Part shown: piece by piece, positions 13,301 through 25,300 of the stretch
How positions within the stretch are numbered: the stretch's first letter is position 1
How the letters are laid out: each line of letters begins with the position of its first letter
NCBI GenBank assembly: GCA_946894095.1
Contig: OX335661.1
Coordinates: forward strand, 16,956,665-17,020,664
Source: Incurvaria masculella
Taxonomy: Eukaryota > Arthropoda > Insecta > Lepidoptera > Incurvariidae
Length of the DNA stretch: 64,000 nt
Direction: 5' to 3'
Made by a program: the position numbers and the translations under genes
Notes under the pieces: generated by a model
Told to the model about the DNA's origin: nothing
Databases searched by the model: none
What the model saw: only the letters and a program-made list of their open reading frames with translations

Positions 13301-16300
13301 ATACCTACATCGACACAAATACAACAGTTAGTACACAACCCTAGAACTTTCTTGAACTTTCTCTATGTAGACTCAACTTTCAAGTAGAGGTATTTTTATA
13401 TGATTTGAGAATAACGTGGTTAACTCATCTTAAGGTTTGTGGCAAACGGCTTACGCACGGTGTGTCGATTATATTTTATGATGATGGACCAAATGTTTGG
13501 TTCGAAACGTCGCAAAATATAATCGACACACCGTGCGTAAGCCGTTTGCCATAAACCTTAAAATAGAGGTATTTTTGTCAAGAGTGTGGACTTGTCTTGT
13601 TGTCTGGGGCTTGTTGTTTTTTTTATGTAACTGAACATGGATGGCTATACCAAACCGAATGTCATGATATTAGCTTAACACGCCACATGGAAACCAGGTG
13701 TCATGCCTTCTTTATATTGCTCGGCTACATTGAAATGGATGGAAAAATCGAACAATTTTCATTACTGCTTCGACCATCGCTCATTCAATGCCACGGTACG
13801 AACCCGGGAGGAGTTAACCCTATCATTATAGATGCTACCAACTAGTAAGTAAGGAAGGGGACCTACAGTCTTCCGTGGAATCTGAACCACGGCCACCCAG
13901 TTGAAAAAGGCCACCCATCTAGTATGTGAACCCTCGCTCCAGGCAGAGGTGCTTGTTGTAAAGTGGATGAACTCACCCTCCGGGTAGAGGTATTTGTTGT
14001 AAAGTGTGTCGACGGTGTCATCGAGGGTGACGGGGAAGGATCTCTGCAGCAGCACTGGGCCCGTGTCCAGACCGTCGTCGGCCCAGAAGATGGACAGCCC
14101 GCACTCCGTGTCGCCTTCAATGAGGGTCCTGAAATAGATTCATCTCTGTCAGCCCTAATGTTGAATAAGAGAATAGATTTATAGGTATGGGTTGGATTTA
14201 GAGACTCAGGGCGTTGTTGAGATTAGCGGCCGTGTTGGTAGCCCGATTGCCTTTAATAAAATCGACTGGTATCAAATGATCACAAAATAAATTGACCCTG
14301 AAAAAGTGAAAGAAGTTATGCTCAAAATCTATAAAACCTTTGTACGACCCCTTCTGGAATATGGTTTCCAGATCTGGCAACCCTACTTTGCCAAAGACAT
14401 CCAGCAGTTGGAACGAGTACAACGAAGATTCACCAAGATCCCCCTAGAGCTACGTAACCTGAGCTACGAAGAGAGACTTGAAGCTCTAAACCTGCCTACT
14501 CTGGAGTCACGCCGTCAAAGAGGGGACCTAATCGAAATTTACAAAATTCTCACCTTTAAGTACGACTGCCCAGAACTCATTGAAATATTTGCACGCAACC
14601 AGAATGTTCATCTTCGAGGGCACAACATGAAACTGCAAGTCACGGCCTCTAGAACGAATACTCGCAAAAACTACATAACCAACCGAGTAGTAGAGGCATG
14701 GAATAAACTCCCAGAAGATGTGATTAACGCTACAAACACCAACCAATTCAAAAATAGACAGGATAACCATGTCAAACAAAATCGAATGTAAAGAAAAATA
14801 ACAAATAAAAAAAAAAGTTTTATTAAAAACCACTTAGCAACTAAATTTATCAAGTTAAACACTGGATTTAGACGCATCAGCATATGCTGCCTGTCTAAAA
14901 CTTATAAATAAATAAATAAAAAAAATGGTTAAATTCTTCATAATTCTAGAAAAGAGACAAAGAGGACTTTTTTCTATTGATTTGATTAGGGCTTTAGCCA
15001 TGTTTAACCATGCCAGCCCCATAGTAACTGTGTTTAACTGCCGAACTCTCTGGAAAGAGCATAACGATAGAATGTCGGTAGAGAAAGGAATATGGTATAA
15101 GACAATTCAATGTGAATTTGCAATACCACGGCTTCTCAATTGCAAACAGTCAAGATCTAACATAGTGACAGGTCTCAGGCTACGTTCCGGACATACAGCA
15201 CTTAATAAGACACTGCGTTTTATGCGAATAGTCGAGTCACCCAACTGTTCTGCTTGTCAACAAGCAGAGTATCAGCTACACTTGCTGTTGGATTGCGTCC
15301 GGAACCAAGCATTGAGAAATAAATTGTTGATGGATCTATGCGCGCATCGACTAAATCAATTTTTTTTAAATCCATGAAGCCCTATGCCAACAACAGAGTG
15401 AAGAAATAAAAATTGAGACTTAAAAAAACCGGCCATCGTAAAAAAAACACGTTTTTTGTATAGGAGCCCCCTTTAATTTTAATTATGTTTTAATCTTACC
15501 TATTTGTTGTTATAGCGGCAAAATAAATACACACTCTGTGAAAATTTCAGCTGTCTACCTGTTACTGTTACTGAGATACAGCCCTGTGACAGACGGACAG
15601 ACGGACGGACGGACAGCGGAGGCTTAGTAATAGGGTTCCGTTTTCACCCTTTGGGTACGGAACCCTAAAAAAAGTGGGCTCCGCAACAAAGAGGATGTGA
15701 GTTGTGAAGGGGAAGGCTACCATGCTATGGAGGAGGCGCCGCGGTGTCGCGGCAGCAGCGACGGGTGGTAGCAGATGCTCTTCAGCGGCGGGTGCTCGAT
15801 CACGTCCATCGGGATGAACTGGCTGCAGAACGGCAGCACGTTGAGCTCCGCACCCACCTGCCGTTTGAAGAAACGTTAGGAGGCTGCGATAAAAAGTACT
15901 GCAATATTGCCATTTCTTCCAAATTAATATTTAATTTGAACCGTTATCGGTACTTGTCAAGATATAAAGAGTGGTTTGTAAACCATGAGTTTGAGACACC
16001 AATAATACCACAACCACAGTCTTGATATCAACCCAACATGTATCATTCCGAACCATAGAACAGCTCGCATTCGTGATGGAATTCACTTATTCAACTCAGA
16101 AAGAGAAATGAAGTGGTGCATCAACGGGGGAAGGATTTGAACCCAGCGGCTGGTCCGGCTACAAGGCAAGTCCTGCGCCACTAAGCTACGCTAAATTTCT
16201 TTCATATACAATGTGCGGACTTCATGGTGTGGAATGTAAGCCTGTAGATATCTTCACCACTCGATAAGTGGTAGAGAAACCTGCACGAATTGGTACCAGC

Positions 16301-19300
16301 TTGTTGCATCTAAGATGTACGCAAAAAGAAAATTATTCATCAAGGTAAGGTATAAACCTACCTTCGGCAATACTGTGTGATAATAATATTGACAGTAGAT
16401 GTAATGTGCCATTCATTTCTCATAATAAATAAAAAGTATTGATTATGTTGCTAAGACAACGACCTAAGGAATAGTACACTCCGTTACTGATAGTGATTGC
16501 TCTTACGCCTCGACCTTACCAAGGGGTCATGCCATGAACCACGCCATGTGTGTAATGGAACTATTCCATTGCGCAATGTACTATCGCCTATTTTTCAAGG
16601 ATTGCTTGAACGTTATGTCATACGCAAATGAATGCTGATTGTGCAACGTGACATGATAAACGTCAGATAAACAAGTTTTGGTAAAATTGTATTAATCTTT
16701 AACATTTATCTTGTCTCATGGATGCCACAGATTTATATAATAGTAACATGAGTTCATGGGATGTTAATAGGTTTACGTCTTTATCAAACGAGCTTCGCTT
16801 GGGGGAGTACACCATCTGTTGCGGTTAATTCGAGCCTATTTTCCTTTGAAATTAAATAATTTTCAAGTCTGGATCTTTTTTGAAGATCCTGTCTAGACGG
16901 ACTGACAGACGGAGATTCTTCAATAACAACGGCTTCAATTTCGGCACTATTAGGATAGCAGCTCTGTACCAAACCAGACAATAAATTTGATTTAGGCTTA
17001 ACATTTAAGCTGCATTTTTTTAAGTTCTGATATAAGTAGTAGTTTTTTATTTTTAAAAATATTTTTATAATTTATTGTATAAACACGAAATAAAATTATA
17101 ATGAACTAAAGCTATCTTAAATTAATATTTAAATTAAAACTAAAACTAAAAAGCTGCATTAAGTATACATTGTCCTAGACTAAAACATAATGTTAAAATT
17201 AATTTAATTAAATTTTATCTTACTTATTATTTTAACCATACCTACTTACAGTGATTTTATTTCAGTTTTTATAATTGTTTCAAATTGAAATTGTAATGGA
17301 ATAGTTAATATTTTAACATTTTACAAATTTGGTTTCTAATGTTTGAGCTATACTTATGATGATTTTATCTATTGGTTTTCCGATCCATATGTTTTTTTAA
17401 GAAACGTTGGATGTATTTATGATCTATGTGTTGTGTGAAATTATTTTATTGTTTATAATTGAATTGTTATTGAAATGTCTAATACTAAACGGTGTTAACG
17501 AACTATTAAATAAATAAATTAATTAATCCAATCTAGCTATATACATTATTTTCTTTAACCATCTGCCTCATTCATGCCTCATTCTTGAATATATGTTATC
17601 TACCATCCCTCGTGCATGACTTGTGGCTCCGTTGTCAAGTAAAAAAACGATTGACATAAGCAGTGACATGCAGGTCACGGTATCTGAAGCGGTTTCAACC
17701 AGTTCACACTCGATAAAAAAAACCATTTTGATATAATGCACTGCGTCAACAAAACTACTGACGCAGTTTAAAAGTCACACGTCGTACGATGTATACGGGC
17801 AGGTGCTTACTCGTTACGTCACCGCAAGCAAATGGAATCCCTCACTGGATTATAATGAGTTCATCCTTCGGATTACATGTCAGCTGCTCTAGTCAACTGA
17901 ACTACCCAGAGGATGAAATAATTGATTGCATTTTTTTATCAATGCAATCGTTCCTCTATAGATAGCTGCAGCAGATGCAGAAAGACCAACCCAGAAAGTA
18001 ACCGTTGAAAACATATAATATATTGCACGTTAGCCTGTCAATGAACGAACCTTGCCTCTGGTGAAAGGAATCTCTGTGGGACTCCCATAGTACCAGACGT
18101 CATCATCAATGGAATATATATTAAATAGGGCTGGAATTTAGCGACAAATTCTGTGACCATTGACTAAGTTCTTTTAGACGGTCAGTCAGTCAGTCAGTCA
18201 GTCAGTGTGTTTGCGTCCACTGCTGGACATACGCCTCTCCAATTTTCCTCCAGTCCTCCCGGCCTTCAGCGGTACGGAACCACTGCTTTCCGCCGACGCA
18301 TTTGATGTCATCGTCCCACCTGGCGGGTGGTCTTCCCACACTCCATTTTCCTGCCCACGGCCGCCAGTGTAGGACACGGTTACTCCAACGGTCGTCGTTA
18401 GACGGTCGGGGCCGGAATATTTTTTCCACTAACTAAAGATAGAAGCCGACATGACCTACATGGCAGCCCAGATAGAAGGGTCTCACACAAAAACAGATGT
18501 GCACGAAGTAAGATAGTGGGGTCGGGGGGCAGGGGAGCGCTTAGCGTGTATAGATGTGTGTTATATTTTCTTTAAGCAATTGTTTTATACCTCTAGAGGT
18601 GCGATGGTAGGTAGATGAGAGATGGTAGGTTCTGGCATGGCATCCACATGAGTATCATGACAGTATGTATTAGCTGTCCATGTGCAGTTTTAAAAAAAAA
18701 ATTCAACTGTCGGTTCTGTCAAGTCCTACACGCTCTAATATCTGTTGTAAGTGGGTTGGAGAAATTTTCCATGTTTAGCTCCAGTTCGAACACTCAATTA
18801 AAAAAAGATCCCGTGTATGAACTCATAAGCGAACACGACAAGTTCTTACAACAAATACTTGCGAGTAGCTGTCAAACTCCACATTGAAAAAATGTAAATG
18901 ACAGCTTCTAGCAGGTGTATGTTATGAGAAGACCTGAGTAGAACCCCTAGTATGGCATTCAATTCCTTAGGGAATGTGGTGTGATATGCTAAAATAATGA
19001 CATGAGATTCCTAGCCACAAATTTTCAGAAACAAAAAAACACATTCATGTATATGTCCAAAAAACTTATGCGTAAAATATGTACAGATATCAACCACTGA
19101 CACACTTGTATGAGTCAAGAATATAGATCTCACAGGAATGCATAAAAATTAGAAATGTATCACTGGCTTGCGCCGTTAACTGGATCTGTCCAGTTCTTGA
19201 GGAAACTAAACTGGTTAGCGGCCGGCGTATTTAAGTGCAGAATTCCTCATTCGGCGTGTAATTAGAATGCGCGGACGTCGGTTGCGTAGTCAAGCTGTTT

Positions 19301-22300
19301 AATGCAAATCTTTCGCCGCTGCGAAAATTAGCGGTACAGGTATTTTTTTTTTTATGTGACTGGACATGGATGGCTAATACCACAAGTTCTGTCATGGTAT
19401 GAGCCCAACACACCACATGGGAACTAGGTGCCATGCCAGGACCTTCCTTATATTGCACGGCTACATTGAACTGGATGGAAAACACGGACAATTTTCATTG
19501 CTGCTTCGACCATCGTTCATCCAATGCGATGGTACCAACCCGGGCGGGATAAACCCTACCACCTAGTAAGTAAGGAAGGGGACCTACAGCTTAACGTGGA
19601 ATCGGAACCAAGGCCAGCCTCTCTCAACGGTCGAATGGTTACCCATCCAAGACCAGACCGGAGCCAGCGTTGCTTAACTTCGGAGAGCGATCGCCGAAGT
19701 GTCGCGCCACTGGGCCACCGAGGCTGACAAGATGACATGTATGTATGTATAATCGACCGTGAAGCAAGGACACATTCATTTAAGAAAGATCCCTGTTAAA
19801 AGAACTACTTTACGAATATACTGCAAGGCTGGACCCGAACCAGCAAAACACACGATTTGCGGGTATTGCGTCGAACCAATTTGGCCACCTGCTGTATACC
19901 CATAATTTGGAATTCTCCTACAGTCCCTCTTCCCATAATCAATGCCTCCTACTGACACAGTATTTAAGATTATACCTACATACATTTATTTAACGCTATA
20001 CCTGCCTTTCGGACCTTGACTGCAAAGATTGGCGGTACCACCTGATTTTAGTGTGTTTATGTGTGCACTGGGCTTTTAACAAATACAGAGCAACATCCAA
20101 TACTTGTCACGATACTTTGGGTGCCGAAAACTTGAGAACCACTCAATCGATTTACACACACTTTTTTTTGCATCTAGACATTGATGGCTAATACCAAAAC
20201 CTATTGCCTACCCAGGCAGTTTTAGCTTGACTAACGTACCTCTTAAGAGTGAGCCAATACAAAAAATACAGCAAAAACAGCAATAAAGATTTGATTTTGA
20301 TTTTTGATTTTGATATAAGCATAAAAAAAAGACCAAAGGACTAGTGCAGTGAGGGTTTTTTCGTTCATGCTTCAAATTCCACATAAAACTGTAGATCATC
20401 TTCCTTACTATTTTTAGGGTTTAGTCACGTTATGGTTGGTCAGTTAAATGTAGCAGCGCAGTATAAGGAAGGTCCTGGCATGGCACCTAGATCTCATGAG
20501 GTGTGCTAGGCATTTCCAGTTACTTAATTTGTTTATAAAATTTTTTTGGAGATTATTTATTTATAGTTTATTTATAATCCAAGGCCACAGTTGGCATCAT
20601 ATTTAGCTGCTTCGGCAAGGTAAGCCGTATGTGTCATAAGTAAAACGTGAATACAAGTTATGTATGGGTTGATATTACTTACCGACTTGTACTGCTCTAG
20701 AATCTCCGGAATTACTTGTCCTTTCACCCGCCATGTCTTGTATTTGAACACGGGTGTGTTGTTTTGAGCTGCGATTGTTGCTGAAAATATAAAAAAAAAA
20801 GTTTAGGAGTTCGCTTAGTTTTATGTACCCTCCAATCAACGTTTGCTTAAAGATGAAAGGCCCTCTATGCACGCGGCAAAGTGTTTACTTTGTGGCACAG
20901 CGACAATTGTTAACAATTCGAGTGTGTGTTCATACAAAATGTGTAATTTTAAGAACCGGTTTAAATGCGCCAGCTAATTGTGAAGAGAGCCCACCTTTAG
21001 CTCATGATGAAAAAATACATCAATGATTTGATAAATTATTTTATATTGCCACATTAGGTGTACACAAACTAGTCCATTTTCAAAGACCGGACCTGACTTC
21101 ACCATCAACCAACCTAGTTTGCCAAATACGAGAATATGCTACTGCACAAATATAGTCTCCAAAATTGAAACTAAAATTTATTTTTGTGAAACCTTAGACA
21201 CAATCTTTTCAAAGTTAGAAAATGTATAAATAGAAGATATTCCAGTTCTTGAAAAAAATTTTTCAGCATGTTTTTTTACTGGCTTACAAATTAATCTAAA
21301 AATCAAATTTAAAAAAAATCATAATCTATGCTCAAATGAACACTGTTTTTATCTGGGGCCACAGTAGTACCCCCACCAAGTCAAGCAAAAGGCCAGCCGT
21401 ACCAATCTTTTCTCAAACACATTCGGGGCTTTTCATTTATTTTTATTCAAGTTTGTTCTTGGTCCCCATACATACAATATAGGATCAGCACGTTATGGAA
21501 TCAATGGATAGGTAATCATGATGTCTAGATTCACGCTTCATAAATTCACTATCATCAACTTTAAACATTCACAAATAAATCAGACAGATATCAATATAAT
21601 TATTTTACATTCATTACCTACTTATTCCTATTAATTTCTTGTGCCGATAGTCCACTGTGATTTTAGAACTGCTTAGGACACTTATTTAAACAACTTGTGT
21701 AAGAATAATTAAAGACCGTGATATTAACCAAAACTCTCTATTCATAGATTACAAGGAAGTGACTAAGGCTGAGATAAATAGTCGTAACAGAAACTAAGAC
21801 TAACGAAAAGTAGTACTTTGTGACGTCACTTTGACACATTTTGTATGGACAAAATCTCAAAGTAATGCAAATTGACGTCACAAAGTACTACTTTTCGTTA
21901 GTCTTAGTTTCGGTTACGACTATTTATCTCAGCCTAAGTGAACTACCATTAGGACAAAAAAAAATTATAAACATGAAAAGTGATAACCATACTTAAACAT
22001 GATTTAGACACATCAGCCTAGGCTGCCTGTCTAATATAAAATAAATAATTACCCTGCATCAAGCTTTTGCGAAGGGTTAACGGTGCTCGACTAATGCACG
22101 TATCCGCCGAGCCGTACTCACCGAGCGGGTCCTCGCGGTTGCCTTTGTCGAGGACGGTGAAGACTCCGACCACCTCGTGCCCGTCGCGCTGCAGCAGCTT
22201 GAACACCTCCGCCGCGAACTGGCTCTGTCCGATCAGCGCCACCCGCAGCTTCCGCTTTGGGGCCTGCACAACGTCCACATCCATTATTGTCTTAATTTTG

Positions 22301-25300
22301 ACAATTCCATTTATGTCTTCTTATTTAGTCAATTTTTTTACACATCCTGACCATTCTTTTGATACTATAAATTGATTATTTATTATTGCATTTGACTTTT
22401 GACTATATAATTTATAATAAATTTTTGACAATTCTTTTGATGCTTGCCTTTCTGATTTTGTAACATTAAGAGCATAGTTGATTTAAAATTCTAGACTTAT
22501 GTGAGCCTTTTGCCAGGGTACCAGATTGTAATATTTGTAGCTTTAATTTAATGCAAATTTTAAATGATTCCTTGTGTCCCAAACGAAGAAAATAAATAAA
22601 ATACAATACCCACTCAATATGTTGAAAGCATGGAGGTGAAGAAATAACTGGAGAAATAACGTCCATACAACGAGCGCGCAAAAAATGACGTAACGCAACT
22701 TACAACATTTTATTGCCGTACAAATTTGTAGCGCAATGATGAAAACGGAGAAAAATTCAATTTGAAGTCTCCCAAATTGGTAGGTAAACCGATAATGTTA
22801 AGAATTATTTTTTAATAAACCAGATGGTCGTTACCTCATTCCTCATTCGTGATGATGACAGCGAGTGCCGAGTCAAAAATATCTAATAAATACTGGCTGA
22901 ATCCGGCCGTCAAACCCATTGAAAACTACATGAGTTAGAAAGATGTTATGCAAACCATAGCCAACAAATAATTTGGTTGCAAAAATTAGCAAAAATATTG
23001 CTCATTAGAGCAACGTGGTGGCAAGTGAAGCTGGGGGTAATGCCGCGGCGCTGAGTGGGATGAAAACATCACCGTCCATGGATCCATTTGTAAATTGTTG
23101 TTCGTAATTACTTTTCTGAAATAGTGAATTACAAACAAAAATTTTGAAAAGGCGTTTTATTTGCATGTTCTTATATGTATATGTAACACTTCGTAATTAG
23201 AAAATAATGAAAGAGAATCTCCAAATATAAAAATAAATTTAGGCGATTACATAGCCTATGTATATTGGGTTTGTGACTTCGGCTTTTTTATTAAACAATT
23301 ATGTAAAGTTTGTAAACTGACTGAATTCGATAATTTTCTGTATCTAATGGATACGACTTTACCGTTATTTCATTAATTTGAGTTTCAGCGACAATTGAAT
23401 TTGAAGGTAGTTAGGTAATCCGATTTTGAAAATAATCAGAAAAAGGTTTTTTCAAAATCTGATTACCATCCCTGCATTAATTCAAAGATTTATTCGGAAG
23501 AAATGCTGTTTCATCAGAATTTATAGCGAGAAAAGACAATGACTAACAAATATACGTAAGTGTGTGAAATGCATTCTCTGTTAAATGCGCCAATGTAGCA
23601 CTAATCCCGTATTTAAGCCTAACTGGACACTGGCAAAATTGTCTAAAAATAGGACAGAGAGGCCTTAATTCAAATCAATCAATCAATCAACATAAGTATA
23701 GTTTTAGTTTTTAACCGACATCAAACACTAAAAAGTGGAAAATACCCGATTTTTGGGGTCGGTGCCAACCAACCAAAGAATCACACCAATATGTCACCGA
23801 CCCAAAATGGGTATTATTTTCCGCTTCTTAGTGTTTGAATTCGGTTTTATTACGGTTCCGTACCCAAAGGGTGCCAACGAAACCCCAATACTAAGCCTTT
23901 GCTGTCCGTCCATCCGTCCGTCCGTCTGTTACAGGGCTGTATCTCATTAACAATAATAGGTAAATAGTTGAAATTTTCAGATTGTGTATATTTATGGCCG
24001 CTATAACAACAAATAGCTAACATTTTGAAATATTAAAAATTAGAGGGGGAGCCCCCTTACGTGATTTTTTGGGTGAAATCATGTAAGATGGTACGGAACC
24101 CTTCGTGTACGAGTCCGACTCGCACTTGGCCGGTTTTTTGGTTAGTGATTCCGGTACAGGCGCACTCCTTTCAGGTACTAACTTTACGTAATTATCTTGA
24201 CCTTGAACTTTACGTAAATATCGTATAGACTTGCGTTATTTGAGTGCTTCAAGCAGAGTGCCCACTCAAGTCCTCAATGGCTTTACATAAGGGTATTTTT
24301 ATTATATTTTGTCTTAATGATGGAAGCCAAAATTTTCAAAATTTTTACCAAAATAAGTTGGCACTGTTTGCTACAGATACGCAATTATATTTTAAATATT
24401 CGTCAAATATCATTTCATAATGCTAGATTCAGCATATTATCAATATAAGGTACTACTTTTTTGTAAAAAAATATATTAGGTCAACATTTTATCGCGCATA
24501 TTCAGACTTATGTATATTCAAGTAAGAGTTTTATTTTAGGCTGGTTCGTGCAAATAACATAAAATATAATTTAAGAAGTATTTCTATGGGTAAGCATAAA
24601 TCCAGCAGTAGACATTTCAATACACAGACAGACATACTAATTGCATGCTATATAATATCTATTTCTGGCTAAACAGAGGAATTCTGCAAAGAAATGAAAA
24701 TAGGTAGCGAATTGAGATTATTTTGAGTTCGTGTTGATTGATGGCATAACACCATCCCCATAGAAATGATTCAAGTGAAATATCCACTATTTCGAATATT
24801 TAGCGTATACTTACAGGTAATATGATATTCCTGAATGTTTTTTATGTCTCGTCAAATTGTTTATGCATCATTTTACATTGCACGACGGCATATTCAATTA
24901 CAATTCGATCTTACGTCAAACTCGCCCGCGACAGCTAGCGACGCAAGACTAAAATGGCCGCAGGTTCTGTCAAGATGACACGCCCCCCGCGGCACAATTG
25001 TGATAAGGCCATTTTTTTAGTTCCATTCGTTCTCCTGTTATTTCTTCACCTCCATGGTTGAAAGCCTAATCAAACTGTTTGTAAGCGCAGTGAACTTCAA
25101 CTCCAGGCTACAGAGCAGGAAGACACCAATAGAACTGGATTTATGATCATTTATGAAATGTAAATATAAAAAAAAAATTAGCTGTCCCCTATGTCTATGT
25201 AACAGTTAGCGGGAAGAAAATATCATACATTCATTAAGAAATATAAAAGATTTTAAGCACATACCTCGTCTGGTAAAGCGACAGGCGGCATTGCTATGAT

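Noticed and set aside
13863..14120. Alternative minus-strand frame over ALDH1L exon 5
   Set aside because: Out-of-frame shadow of exon 5; the correct frame has [10 protein letters not shown] and matching phases.
16784..16981. 65-codon minus-strand ORF as a small gene
   Set aside because: No homology, no splice context, and close to an AT-rich repeat region.
19640..19735. Functional 5S rRNA gene
   Set aside because: Only the internal promoter part matches; the 5' and 3' stems do not, and it is joined to a SINE body with a poly(A) tail.
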